DNA of 64,000 nucleotides from contig JBBHKE010001791.1 of assembly GCA_037447655.1 (NCBI GenBank), positions 1-64,000 on the forward strand, read 5' to 3'. The notes beneath the pieces are model-generated. The model ran no database searches. It worked only from the letters and a program-made list of their open reading frames with translations, and was not told the origin of the DNA. Positions within the stretch are counted from its first letter, which is position 1, and every line of letters starts with the position of its first letter. The position numbers and the translations under genes are program-made. This DNA is from Zygnema cylindricum (lineage: Eukaryota; Streptophyta; Zygnematophyceae; Zygnematales; Zygnemataceae). Positions 22,625 through 35,091 of this stretch are shown one piece after another.

Positions 22625-25600
22625 CTACGACTGCAATCCTGGCAGTGCCAGTCGGTCTCTGAGTGAGTCAAATAGTGCTGCTGCTGCCACGTTCTGACTG
22701 GCGAAAGTTGACTTCAGTCTCCCAAATAGCTCCCCATCCTTGGCTTGAGCCGCCGCCTCCGCTGCCTCGCCAACCATTCCTATTCGAGCGTATGCCTGGA
22801 CAAAGACAAAAACAAAAACAAAAACAAAATTAAAATCAAAAACAAAAACAACCAAAAGCAAAAGCAAAACCAAAGCCAAAACCAAAACCAACAAAAGAAA
22901 AAAGACAAATACACAAGACTCCAGACAAAGACAAACAAAAACAACAGTGAGAATAAAACAACCGGAAAAAAACAGTGTCAATATAAAAGTGTAACACAAC
23001 AGTGTGAAAAAAACATCACTACAAATCAGTTGAACAGATGTTACTCAGTTCATGTATAAGCTGTCGACAAGAAGTCACAACATCATTCTCTCCAACCAAA
23101 CCATAAACGTTTTTGATACTGACAAGATTCCGCGAATTTTCGGGCTGAGATTCACTACACCGCTCATCGCTATTAGCGTTAAAGATTTATTAGTGTTAAA
23201 GCGAAATTAGAATTAACAATACCAATTTAGTGCAAGGGGACGTGGCAGATTGTAGTCGACGTCCTATTGTTAACTCTCTTTTGTGATTTTTTGCCAGAAA
23301 AAGTCGCTACCGAATTAGTGTTATTAACACTAATAACGATGAGTGGTGTAGCTTCACATCCAGCCTATGCTCCTTCATACATCTATGAGCTGAGAGAAGG
23401 CACACCCATACCCAAAGAATACACATTCAAATGCCAGCCCTTGTTATCATACGCCATATATATCGCCATATAACAATTTTGTCCGATAGAATTAATTTTA
23501 CGGAATCACGTTGAGAGCTTACCTCTGCTCGTTCCTGAGCATCTGTCAGTTTGGGAATATATTTGGCAGCTTCTGCATTTGCATTCTCCTCAATGCATGC
23601 CTCCACAAACGGTTTGAAGCCTGCATGCCATTACCTCAAATCCCATGATAACATTAATAATAATAAAGAGAGAGAGATATCAAATAATATTAATAACAAT
23701 AATCGTTATTAAAAAAAACGTGAAAGAAACCCATCTGAATCCAGGGGTAAAGTGAAAGGCAAAATAAATGCGACAATGAAACACAGGATTTTACTAATTA
23801 TTAGGAACACAGAGGACGATCCTGTAATATACATGATTACCCTTTTACTCTCAGGACCACGACAGGGCCACTTATCGTTACCTGTTTGGAACCTCCACAC
23901 CATTTATCCCACCATCATGCATGACACAACATCCAATAATACTACTAATAATAATCTCTATTAGAAAGGGAATTGGAAGGCTTTATTGCCTAACCAGGCA
24001 ATTAAAAGGAAAAACCCTTTAAAAATCCAGGAGCTGAAGCGAAAGACAGAATAAAAACGACGATGAAACACGGGACCTTTCTAACATAATTAGTTGGAGT
24101 ACAGAGGACAAAATGACAACGGAGCGCATAACCAAACCATCTTATAATGGACTTGATCACCGTTTGGTTGTCAGGACCCACGACAGGGCCTCTAAACGAT
24201 ACCACTTTTTACGTGTCTAAATCTTTTTTTTTTAAACTTGTTCAGGCATTCATAAACAAGGTCAGAATGATTGACCACAGCAAGAAACCTATGCACTGGT
24301 AGGAATAAACATATAGACATATATGAACATGTAACTGCCATTTCCTAACTGCAAAACATATAGAGATTTTTTAGCATGAGAATTGCTTAACTCATGACTC
24401 CCTCATTTCAGATGAAGCAAGAAACTGTTTATCTTTACTTTCAGCACCTAGAAAACATTCCCATGTCTTCAGTGCTTTGCTTTCAGCAATTCATTACTCC
24501 TCCATGTAGAAAAATTAAGTTGTAAAACATGAAGATACAAAAACGAATCTTACCAACGGGTGGTTTTTTCTCCCGCGAGAACTTTTCCAATGCGTCCCAA
24601 TCTTTGGCCACTGCGAGCGTTTTTATTTTTAACCAATAAAACCTTTTGTCGGGCACCTTGAACTCCACCCGAACTTTTTGAGCTGCCCGATGATTTCCCA
24701 GCGCGATACAAGTTCGTATTGTATCCGAGACTGACGAGTCCACAAAAATCGGTTGACCTGTCACTACCTCCAGCTCCTGCTGTACCCTGCAAAAACGCAA
24801 AAATACTCCCCGTCTTAAAAACACCGTTCTGCTCTTTTTTGCACCCGTGACGAACCATAACAAAAAAAAGAAAGAAAAAATGCAAAAATACCTCGCGAAT
24901 GCCCATTTCGTACTTCTCATGCAAGATATTTTCTTTAACTTCAATGCTTGAAAAAATTTGAACATTCCAAAGGGTTATCTTGGAAAATGTTACATGTTCT
25001 CCAGGTTCTCTAGGAAAACCTTATATGTTCGACGGGTTTTCCTTACTTCAGCAGTTGTGCGTGCTCCTGTGCTGCCCGGGTGTGAAAGGTGTGTTCCCTC
25101 GTCTGCGAGTACAACTCTCCCGCCTGTTCCAGGAGCTTCAGACGCACTCCTCCTAAAGCCGACCCTCGAGACCCTGGGCCTCCGCTGCCCTTGCCGGCCG
25201 CCCAGGCTTCTCGGAGAACCACTTCAGCAACTCCCTGCAGCAATCCGGAAGATTTTTTGTGAGATGGATCATTTAAAGGGATCTCCACGGGATTTGATGA
25301 CGAATGTGAATGGAATAGATCACGGCTCTGGATCTGACATGGTTTATGTTTTTATGATGAATTTGAAGAACGGAACATAAAATAAAACCATTGAAAGGTC
25401 AGGAGAGGAATGAAATAAGGGGAGGGAGGAAGGGAGGGGAGGAGGGAGGGGGAGGGGGGGGGGGGGGGGGGGGAGTGGGGGAGAGATAGGGGGAGAGAGA
25501 GACGAGGGGCTTTTGTAAAAGTACCTGCGGTTGTCCAATAGCTGCGTATAATCGTTTTAGAAGTTCCGGTTCGTTCTGCCTGCAACACAACCAGCAGCTT

Positions 25601-28600
25601 GTGTTTATAACCATCTCAAGCCTCAAAAAAGCCTAAAAAAACCCTGTATTTATAACCATCTCAAGCCTTAAGAACCAAAACAAATGATCTATAGAGACAC
25701 CAAAATGATGGGAAACACGGATGGGCTCAGTACCGCAGATCATTTCTTTCTCAGAAAGTAAAGTACAAGATTTGTGGCAATCGAATGATCCACGAGTGTG
25801 AGTTCCATGAAGTCAGATAGAGTTTACAATGCCTGGATGAAAATTTTGGGGTAACGGGCCTCAAAAATGGGTACCTATATTTAATGTGGTTTGTGCTAAT
25901 CACGGTGGATGTTATACCCAACAGTCAGCTTAATGCCCGAGATTGAAAATAACGTAATTTGAGAGAACATAACATAACTCACTTTGCATATGAGACAAAG
26001 AGTTCCCTTGCCGCAGGCTTCCCTTGAAGGACGCGGATAACCTCCTTCTCCGGCCTCTGCCCTCAAAGCAGCTCCCCTGCACCTTAGCTCCAATATAATC
26101 GTCTAAACAAATTGTTGAATTGAAAAATGGACATTAGACTGATCATGTTGAACCATAATAGGTGACTTATTGAAATGATTCACATCTCGCAGGATCGAAT
26201 CAGTACTACAATGATTCACTTCTCCTTCCCTCTGGAAACTGGCAAAACTGGCAAACCTGGACTGAAACTGATGGACAATTTATGCTCTAGGTGTATTCAA
26301 CCCTTGAAAATTCAAAAGTAGGAGAGGCAATGTGACGATGACACCAGATGATGAAGCAGCTTCATTTAACAGTTGAGCGTACAAAAACCCGATTATACCG
26401 CCATTAACTTTTCCTCATCACTTGGTCTTGTAACAACAAACATAAAACCGAAGTCAACCTTGCCTACTGCAGTTCAACCAAAACTCATCCAAAAGTAAAA
26501 CACTTCCCTCAAAGCAAAACATTAACGTGCAAAACAAAACAGACAACTGAGTGACTTCTTACCGTCCTCCATAAGTGGAAAATAGCAAAAAACATAAGAT
26601 CGGTGTCGCCACTTTCCATAGCCTTCACCAAAGCTCGTTCATCCTCCCCCATGGAAGTCAAAAGTGGCACTTGTTCTGCAGCATGGGGCTCGAAGTCCAA
26701 AAGCATGGCAGCCAGTCGGGCGCGTCCGATCTTGTGGGCATTGGCAGCAATAGCCGCATACGAAATTTTCGGACAAGACTTGAGCTGCAGAAACACAGGA
26801 GATTGGTATAATTTAGCATATAAGAATCACACAAGCATATAAAAGACTCGCAAGAACACATGTACAGGGATATCGAACAAAGGATCAAGATAAAAACGAG
26901 CTTTTGACTGATAAATAACCTCCTCGGCTGCTAAAGAATGGATTCATGGAGAAATGGGAGTTTTGCGAGTTGCCCTTCAACATTTATTCATCTATTAGTA
27001 TTAACAGTTAGCCAGAGCATCAACCATTACTTTTTAATGTCTTACAAAGGATTCTTGAAAAGAGTAAATGGATGTAACTAACTATCGATTACTTGTATAA
27101 ATCCTTGATTCTCACTTCCAGGCTTGACCAAGAGAACCTAAATATTCCCTGCTCTCAAAAAGTGGGCTCCAAATTGAAGCGGATTAAGGCATGAAGCGCC
27201 ACACCATTTCAAATTCCACTACCTTGAGTGCTTGTGACAGGTCAAAGAAGAGCTTCCACACCCTATAACAAAAAATGAGTATCCATTACCTTACCTTCTT
27301 GACAAAAATGAATATCCAATACCTTATTGACAAAAAATGATCCAATATCTTACCGTAATGACAAAAATGAGCATCCAATGTCTTACCTTACTGACAAGGA
27401 GCTCCAGCACCGCTCCATCTGCTGCTTCAGAAGTGGCTGCCACTTTTGCTGATGCCCAGTGGATCAAAACATTTTCCTGAAAGCATAAAAAATGCCATTT
27501 TACCGATTATCCATTTGTGCTGAATGAACATTTGTAAGACCCAATGACGACTAGATTTGAAAGCTGGACCTATGAAACCGTTGGAGAGATAACGATGCTT
27601 GGACCTCTTTTTCCATAAACATTTACTCATATACTGGCTGTTGGGATACTGCAAAATATCCAGCTTGTTGAGCGACTAACAGTCAGCTTTAAGGTCGGCA
27701 ACAACAAGGACCACAATGTGAAGCAATAGTAGGTCACCTCAGGTAAGTCGAGAAATTGACAAATCCTTTGAGCCAATAGGTGGCGATGAGCATTAACCAA
27801 ACGACCAACGAGGACTTGAGGAGTCAACACCTGGCAGTTTCGACACCCACAAGAAAATGATGGCGGTTATTAAGATCTTCAAGCTCCCAGGAGAGCTCAA
27901 GGACGGTACATCTTCCATAGCTACTCGAGTTATTTCGGCCTGGGTGGGGGTTTTTATGACCCGAAATCATAAAATAATGCTGATAACACTACTGCCCGCC
28001 GTTATTCGGGTTAAGGCGAAATTGAGATATATAGTATTAATTCAGTGCGAGGAGAAGTGGCAGATTGCAGTCCACTCCCTTAAAAAGTGTTGCTAACACT
28101 AATTTATGATTTTCGGCCCAAAAGGGTTGCGACCAAAATAGTGTAACTAACTCTATTAGGCATTGTACTTGATTAGGTGGCCCATAATGAGCCTTGTCGT
28201 GAACAGAATTTAGTGTAATTAACACTACTTCCGCTTTGACAAACTGCCAAATGATTACAATAAACTTTTGAATCACTTAATCCCCAGGAGATGGATGAAA
28301 CAAAAATTGATTTCTTTACTTATCAGCCTGTCAGCATTTGACAAAAGATCAGTCTTACATGACCTGCAAATTTGTCATTTTTTCTACCTTCGTTTTTCTT
28401 TCCCAAAGAGCTGTCTAAACCAGCTTCCGTAACCTTATCATAGATCAGATCCTCCCCTTAAAACCTCTTTCCACTTCCATACATCTCCCAAACTGAATCT
28501 ACGCAGACTTTCAAACCCGCTAACCCATTCCATGCCATTCTTTCACTCTTGCATGTGTTATAACCATAGCTTCACAGAAAATCAAACTGAATCCATAAAT

Positions 28601-31600
28601 AAATAGAAATGGCAGAGCATGTTTTATGGCTATTAAAACCTTTTGTGCAGCTTTTTCATTGCTGAAATTCAGCTAAACAACAAACAACATGCCCACTTTT
28701 CATTGCTAAAATTCAAGTAAACAACAAACAATATGCCCTCTTTTCATTACTAAAATCCAGGTAAACAACAAACAATATGCCCTCTTTTCATTGCTAAAAG
28801 TCAAGTAAACAGCAAACAACAAGCCCTCGTTTTCCGCACTTTCGAACTATGGTTACAACATGAGCTAAGACCGAACCGTTGTACCCATCCACCTGGTACT
28901 GCTGGTAGCTCAGAGCAATTCCTGCCGCCTCGTAGTGTCTCACAGCATTCAGCACTCGTAAAGTTTTACACATAACCGGAAACCGGTTTCGGACAAAAGA
29001 CCTGCAAATAGCAACATGGGCTCAGCGACATCTGCAGACAGGCAGTCCCACCGCAGCAAAATACGACCATCAAAAGGAAGACAAAAGACAAAGGGAAATA
29101 ACAGAGCATACTCAACCAACTCTCTACCACCTTCGACTCTCCCGTATGTTTACCACAATAAAGACATGATAATAAACAGATAACTATGATGACAACTCTT
29201 GGACATTCCTAAACACGAGACATACTCTGAAAACACTCCTCTCGACATTCCTGAAACCCTAAACGCCCCTTACACCTCTAAAACCTTAAAAACGCGTACC
29301 TGCAAAAAGCACGCCCATAAGCAGCTGCCCGTAAGAGTGTTCTCTGAAGTTCAGTGTCAAACTCATGGCCGGCCGCGTCTATGCACATCTCCACTGCCTC
29401 GGGCAGAGCCGATCCTATGAGCCGAAGATTTTCATCAGCCTGCCCGACAAATCCAGTCAACCACAAAAAAACTAAAATGTCAGGAAAGCCTACCTCAACT
29501 CCCGATTCGTGCACACCCACAACAGCTCGCCAGTTTCGTCACATCACAACTCAATCGATTTAGGCATTTGCTTCGGCTTTGATTAATCAACTGCAATTGG
29601 CGAGGGAGACGTTTGCCAAGGAATTTTCCAGAACAAAGGAGCATATTTTTTTACCTTTGCCGAACGTCGATCAAAATGCTCAAGTGCCTCCCAGAGGAGA
29701 GTTGCTGGAGCTGTACTCCCTATCTTAAAAAGAGCCACCATGGAGTCGGGAACACGCGACAAAAACTCCATACTGCTATTGGTGAGGATTCTTACGCCGT
29801 CACATTCTTGAATGAGAATTACATGTGGCTCGTCATAGGAATATTTTACCCAATCCCCATAGGGCCCTACCATGAGAAGGGTCTGATCTGATGACCAATA
29901 CAGCAAAACTGTGTCTACTCCACACCACACCATTTGGTCTGGAGGGGAATCTGCCTGTTTTCCACCCACTTTTAATTAGCATTATATATACTTAGCGTTT
30001 TCTGTGGAGTCGTGGGTAAGTTTGTGAGTAGATTGCTGTATAAGTATATCATAATTAGTCTGGAAAGATGAGCAACGTGGACAGAAAAATAGGGTAGTTT
30101 ACTCTAGATTGTGCGTTAATGTGTATGATTCTTGCACGAAATGTTAAGTCTACACTGAAAGTCTGTAGATCACAAAAGATAGATATAAATTTTAGTACGG
30201 TCTAGATAATTACAATGGACGAGGTTGCCAAATCGGAGCCTGGGAGAGCATGAGAATTTTTAGTGGAAAAAGCAGTTTGTGCAAAGTTCAACAGAAAGCA
30301 GAATCATTTCCAAGGTAAATAACGCAAAAATCGAACCGCAACAGTTCCAGTAAATCTCTCAAACGGAAATGCCTCTTTACAGCCACAGCATTGCATCAAC
30401 GAAAGAAGAAATTGTAAGTGTATGTGTTGACGGGGAAAAGAGCATTTACAAGCATGAGTTATTTCTAACTGTGAATACATAGCAAAAGACACACATCCAA
30501 CAACCTTGTAATCAACTTCCAAAGGGCAAGAGTCTTCTTTCTAGACCAAGCCATTAGACAACGCCTTTAGAACTACCAGACGATTGGTGAGAATACTGGC
30601 AAGGAAACTTAAAATTTGCTGTTGAAGGCTTTCCATACCTGTGTGTCAAACTCAGATAACTGCTTGTTGAAGTCAGATGAAAACACAAAAAGTTTTCCCT
30701 CCTCAGTAAAACATGCAAGGAAACTGCCATTAGGTGCAACTGCCATAGCTTGAACGCAGCCAATGGAAAGCCCCTACAAGGAAATGCACCACACAGGATG
30801 TAATTAGATTGTTTATTCTTCATACTGAATAGCATGCATAGATATACAATGGACATATGGAGACAAAAAAAAAAGCAGCGAAACAGTTTTCGATGGATGC
30901 ATTGGGTTCTCACGTCAACAATATCACAAGTGCAAACACCATTAAGAAAAGTCGAACTCCGGTTTGTGACTCCAAAACACAAGTCTCACCTGCTCCTGAG
31001 CTGAGTCTCCATCAACGAGCACGACTGTCGATCCGACAGCCAGCAAAACTTCTAGTTGCTCCGAAAGAGTAAACTGCGGTTCAATCACTGTCATACAATT
31101 GGGACGTCCTGTAAGGTTGGCACTTGGAAGCTTCACAGGTCTTGGATTCTGTGGAAAGAATAACAAGAGCAATAAATAAGATTTGAACTAGAAGCAATTA
31201 GAACAAATTTTGCATCGGACTGCTACCGCTGAACATGAACTCGAATTACACAAAATGCACCAAATCCAAGAAAAAAAAAGAGAATACCAGGCAAGAGACT
31301 AGAGGAGATACCAGACAAGAGACTAGAGTAGAAAAAATTCTTCTCAACATGCAAGATAAGCGAGCAAAACTCCAGTAGTTAAGCAATTTATAATTTTCTG
31401 ACAGGGAATTTAATAGAAAAAACAATATAGAACATCTCATTCAGACAATGTCCACCCCTTTACGAAGGGAAAGATTCATCATACCTTAACGTCAGAAATG
31501 GCAAACAACTGGTTGGCTTCTGTGAGGACAACTAGTCCTGACCCCCAAATATGGCACTGAACCACACCCTGTTCCCAGCATTCCTTCCCAAAAGAAATTT

Positions 31601-33761
31601 GCTGTGGGATCGCTTCACCTTGAAGGTTATACTGCAATAACCAGCTCCCACATTGCCCTTTGCAAATCTTTAACCATACAGAATCAGGAAAAACATAGTA
31701 GAACAGCCATCAACTTCATATTATTAATGGGCGTGGATCCACTGCAAAACATGTTCATCTGCTTCAGAATGACGATTGAGTCGAAACATTTTATATCAAC
31801 AGGTTACCTACTCAAGACTGGAAAAACACTTTACAACCCTGCAAAACATGTTCATCTGCTTCAGAATGACGATTGAGCCGAAACATTTTATATCAACAGC
31901 TTACCTACCCAAGACTGGAAAAACACTTTACAACCGGCTTCCTACTTTTCTCTAACCTGATAAATTGTGCCATCTTCCACAATGCACAACAAAACCTCCT
32001 CTTCAGTCCAACCCATTGTTATCAGCCGACCTCCAGCGCGATCAAATGGGAATGAGCTCATCAAAATTCCAGCACAATTGAATATGTGAATGCGAGGTAG
32101 TGTTTGGGCCACTCCAAGAAGAAGCAGTTTTCGTTCATCTCGGATGGCGGCGATGGGCCCTCCAAATGGAGCACAAGCCACAATATGATTTCGAAGATCC
32201 ATTCCCTGCAACAAAGTTACAAAGTTGCATAGGTTCAAGACAACCAGAGAAGTGATCGCAACTGCTTCCGATAAAACGAATCGATCTCGGCGCCATTAAA
32301 ACTTTCAAATGCCCACTCATTCAAACAACCTGAGTATATAACCTCGTTTCACATGTCTTTCCATGAATAATGGCACAACCAATGTTATATCTGCAACAGA
32401 ACCCAAAAAGGGAACAACGACATGCAAGTGAAAAGAATCTCGAGGAAATGTGAATGACGCCAATGGTGGGGAACACAAAGCTTTCAGTAGTATGAATGTC
32501 TGTGCCTTTTGTAATTAATACGTACATACTTAGTTTTACTTGATAAGTTCATCTGTGAGTATCGCTGATGCAATTGTGGGCCATTTCAAATTCACTCTGT
32601 TTACGAATACAACTAGAAGCTGTCGGCAGGGTGGTACATGTTTTGTCGATCAATTTTATTAGAATGACCAGCCAAAGAGATGAAAGGATGTTATGAGGGA
32701 AGCTATTTTGACCGTCTGAAAAATGTGAGCTGTGATGTTTCAGTAGAATACATAAATAACTAGCCAAAATTTTGTAGGGGGCAAAAATAGCCCGCTATTC
32801 TGCATAGAGAACCTACATAGAGAACAAAAATTAACAAATTTTAATAGCCCAAAGGAATAGAGGTATATATGATTACTCGAACACTTTGATGTTTCGTACA
32901 GTAAAATTAACGGATAGCGTTGAATGAGCCTTGAACTGCATCCGAGAATTCCTTGCCTGTATGCTCAAAACACCGCGGTGCTCTTTTTTTCTTTTTTTTA
33001 CTGCATGTTTTTGTTATAATTGCACAATGTTTGATATTCTTTCTATTCTTTATATATTTGACAGCTATTTTTTTCATTTGCAACAGTGAAGTGGTAACAT
33101 TTTCCTACTATCTTTTTCTGGCTTTGATTGTCCCTCGTAGAAAACAACACAAAATAAGTCACAGAAATCATTGTGGTTTGGAAAACTAACACAAATTATT
33201 TGATTATGCTCTTGGGATGATCCATAAATTGAATGCTATGCGCTTATGAGGAACCCTAAACTTCCCCACAAGGTTTAACTTCTAAGCAGACGGCGAGATT
33301 GGATACATTAAGTGTTTGACTTTACCCCATTCTCTCGATGGTTTTCATCCTAAAAGAAATGTATAAATGTGATTAAATTCAGTCACATTCCTGCTACATT
33401 GAGGGTTCCACCATTTCTAAAACAAAAAACAGACAAAAAAAAATTGGTCCACCACAACAAAAGTTCCAATTTCAGAATTTGCATAACAATGATAGAATGG
33501 GTGGATTGCATAATTAGAATACAACTGCTTTCTGAGCATTCCAAAACCAAAGCAGAGGAAAACAGCATTTTACCCTCCTCATATTGGTATCCCCAAGAAT
33601 GATTATCATTTAATTTGAATACCAGAAGGTTACCAAAAGTCACTGCCTTTCTTATTTAAGTTGCTTCCACGACTTACATGCCACATCATGGTATACAGAT
33701 CTCGCTTCCGATAGAACCTCCCGCGCATCTCGCTCCATTCCGCAGCAATAGCCACCGACAT
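22625..33761 (-). CDS. VPS16: VPS16, core subunit of the HOPS/CORVET tethering complexes, 17 exons
   Basis: Exons in coding order: 33761-33678, 32205-31957, 31631-31485, 31148-30990, 30773-30639, 29954-29655, 29439-29300, 29001-28893, 27830-27738, 27476-27387, 26784-26563, 26056-25983, 25579-25525, 25234-25047, 24786-24554, 23620-23523, 22795-22625. All introns are GT-AG and every phase matches, giving 848 aa, the usual VPS16 length. The start MSVAIAAEWSEMRGRFYRK is the expected N-terminus. The beta-propeller half includes ACAPFGGPIAAIRDE and YDEPHVILIQECDGVRI. The helical Vps16_C half includes FVDSSVSDTIRTCIALGNHR, DWDALEKFSREKKP and AYARIGMVGEAAEAAAQAKD, strongly plant-like. VPS16 acts on the cytosolic face of late endosomes and vacuoles, tethering membranes before SNARE fusion. 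The exon 12 acceptor (26056) was chosen because other AG sites give a stop or wrong phase. The stop is TAG. Confidence 0.95.
22797..22935 (-). repeat. Hexanucleotide-rich tract serving as acceptor pyrimidine tract
   Basis: Degenerate CAAAAA repeats on the plus strand (GTTTTT on the coding strand) abut the AG acceptor of VPS16 exon 17 at 22796-22797. In the pre-mRNA this supplies an unusually long T-rich tract upstream of the last splice site. Confidence 0.7.
23158..23348 (+). mobile_element. CACCGC-family TIR element (copy B) in VPS16 intron 16
   Basis: 191 bp with inverted ends CACCGCTCATCGCTATTAGC and, as reverse complement, CACCACTCATCGTTATTAGT, extending about 25 bp. TA flanks both sides (23156-23157, 23349-23350). 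The interior carries GACGTGGCAGATTGTAGTC and TTAACTCTC, shared with 27990-28165 and 11958-12040. There is no coding sequence. It lies wholly within an intron. Confidence 0.75.
23733..23895 (-). mobile_element. tRNA-derived SINE-like copy 2 in VPS16 intron 15
   Basis: Aligns along its length with the copy at 24019-24206 in the same orientation (shared GTCGTGG(G)TCCTGA, TTAGTAAAATCC/TTAGAAAGGTCC and GTGTTTCAT blocks), but its pol III boxes have drifted. It is more diverged than copy 1. Intronic. Confidence 0.55.
24019..24206 (-). mobile_element. tRNA-derived SINE-like copy 1 in VPS16 intron 15
   Basis: On the minus strand a pol III A-box-like TGGTATCGTTTAGAGGCC starts at 24204 and a B-box-like GTGATCAAGTCC starts at 24160. 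They are 44 nt apart, the spacing of a tRNA promoter. A second, diverged copy lies 120 bp further on in the same orientation. It is in the same sense as VPS16 transcription. The SINE call rests on box spacing and repetition; no A-tail or target duplication was resolved. Confidence 0.55.
25395..25505 (+). repeat. Purine tract with a G20 run in VPS16 intron 13
   Basis: G/A-only sequence containing 20 consecutive G (25456-25475), between exon 14 (25047-25234) and exon 13 (25525-25579). On the VPS16 sense strand it is a pyrimidine tract ending just inside the donor side. The run length may be uncertain in assembly. Confidence 0.85.
27990..28165 (+). mobile_element. Degenerate CACCGC-family element (copy E) in VPS16 intron 8
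   Basis: The interior GTTAAGGCGAAATTGAG ... AAGTGGCAGATTGCAGTCC ... TTATGATTTTCGGCC parallels copy B at 23158-23348. The left end is degraded (GCCCGCCGTTATTCGGG) and the right end is not recognisable, so the limits are approximate. Confidence 0.55.
28657..28830 (+). repeat. Minisatellite, about four 53-bp units, in VPS16 intron 8
   Basis: The unit with CATTGCTAAAATTCAAGTAA, ACAACAAACAATATGCCCTC occurs four times in tandem with a few substitutions (TGCTGAAATT, TTACTAAAATCC, TGCTAAAAGTC variants). Confidence 0.85.
31742..31935 (+). repeat. Near-perfect 97-bp tandem duplication in VPS16 intron 2
   Basis: 31742-31838 and 31839-31935 differ at only about four positions (for example GAGTCGAAAC versus GAGCCGAAAC). 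It ends about 20 bp from exon 2 (31957), just downstream of its donor on the coding strand. The low divergence suggests a recent event. Confidence 0.9.
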
Positions 33762-33964
33762 GGCTGCTTCGCGCCCTGCCACCTGGCAGGAAGGCTAGGC
33801 GGAGAGGCACAAGGCCTCCGATACAAATTTCCTCGTAATTGAACGGTTATGTTACAACTTCCAAATATGGTTCGGTTCAGTATCGGATTCGGTAGATTTC
33901 GTATTCTTGAAGCGGTTCCATCCTATCGCGCAGTTCAGCTTTTTCATCGTAGCGGATCCCTACT
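33762..33964. promoter_or_regulatory. VPS16 5' flank
   Basis: About 200 bp separate the VPS16 start codon from the first hAT-type MITE. It should contain the 5' leader and core promoter, but I see no convincing TATA box. The transposon cluster therefore begins within a few hundred bases of the gene start. Confidence 0.4.
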
Positions 33965-34704
33965 CAGAGGTCGCAAACGGTCAACCGAAACCGTGACCGA
34001 CCGTTAACCGACCGCCCGCACCGGATCCGGAACGGATTCGGTTGCCAAATTTTGGGGGTCGGGCGGTTACGGTCGATTGATTCACCAGGAAAAAAAAAAC
34101 GGTCGGTTACGGTCGGTCAACCAAAAAACCAAAAAAAAAAGAAAATTTTGTACTGTCCCTATAATCCAACATTCTTGTACTTTGTACTCTTTGGCATCGT
34201 GGAAGTACGTGACATCATGATTAGCGTCGCAAATCTGACACGGTACTGTATGTAGTAAGCTATTTATTTCGCAAATCAAAGGGAACGCGACAAAGCGTCG
34301 CAAATCTGACACGGTAGTCAATATTCATTTCGAAAATCTTAGGCAACGCGACAAAGCGTCGCAAATCTGACACAGTACACCGTCGATCGTATTTAGCGTG
34401 TTGAACACTAATTCGGCGCCCCTAAATTTTGACCTTTGAACCTTTAATAGAATAAATAACACAATTTAAGGACGTGACCCACAATCGTAATTATTGGCTT
34501 ATTCCGTCGTACATTGATTAATTTTGTACTTTTCAGGTTACGGGCGGGCACGGTCGGTTAATTTTTTTTTTCGTAAACGACGGTCGGTTAACGGTTAACA
34601 ATTTTGGAGCGTGACAAAACTCGGTCGGGCGTCGGTTACTCAGATTTTGAAAAAAAAAAACGGTCGGTTTCGGGTATGAATTTTTTTGACTTTTGCGACC
34701 TCTG
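33965..34704 (+). mobile_element. hAT-type MITE, left copy
   Basis: 740 bp with ends CAGAGGTCGCAAACGG and TTTTGCGACCTCTG (inverted). The subterminal regions are crowded with CGGTCGGTTA/TAACCGACCG motifs. It matches the reverse complement of 35092-35818. The centre holds about two and a half ~63-bp tandem units (GCGTCGCAAATCTGACAC). Flanking octamers do not match clearly here, so the family call leans on the right copy. No transposase frame. Confidence 0.75.
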
Positions 34705-35083
34705 CTCTGAGACCAACAAATTCTATATCGGCGATAAGTAGAACAAATTTAGTACGCTATATAATAGTACTTTATAATACACTTTATTATATTTATGATT
34801 GTATATAGCGTGGCATGCCACGTATGATAAACTGTTTCGTACTCTGTATAACGGAGTATAGTATAGACAGTTATCCGTATTGCTGTACGGAAAAGCCGTA
34901 CATTTATTGGCAATAGTTATCGGTACCGGTGTTATCCGTGTTACCGATATTATACAAACACAGGTAACGGTATATCGTGCCATTAAATTGATTATCGGTA
35001 AGCCCAAAAAAGGGACATATCGATTATCGGCAAAGCCCTATGGATACACAACACTACATACTATACCTAAAAAAAGGGGTAGA
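34705..35083 (+). repeat. Repeat family G, copy 1 (3' part)
   Basis: ACCAACAAATTC...GGCGATAAGTAG..., TATATAGCGTGGCATGCCAC and a terminal ATACACAACACTAC (35044-35057) recur in direct orientation at 35915-36229. Its 5' part is missing or replaced by the left hAT MITE. Non-coding. Confidence 0.65.
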
Positions 35084-35091
35084 CCAAATAG

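Noticed and set aside
22745-23059. Lys/Asn/Gln-rich open frame on the plus strand
   Set aside because: It is the translation of a CAAAAA-type microsatellite antisense to VPS16 intron 16.
24900-24965. A further VPS16 exon suggested by an open frame next to exon 15
   Set aside because: The exon at 25047-25234 ends in AA and joins exon 15 directly in phase (LLK-VQQELE, as expected for VPS16); the extra stretch would break the family sequence.
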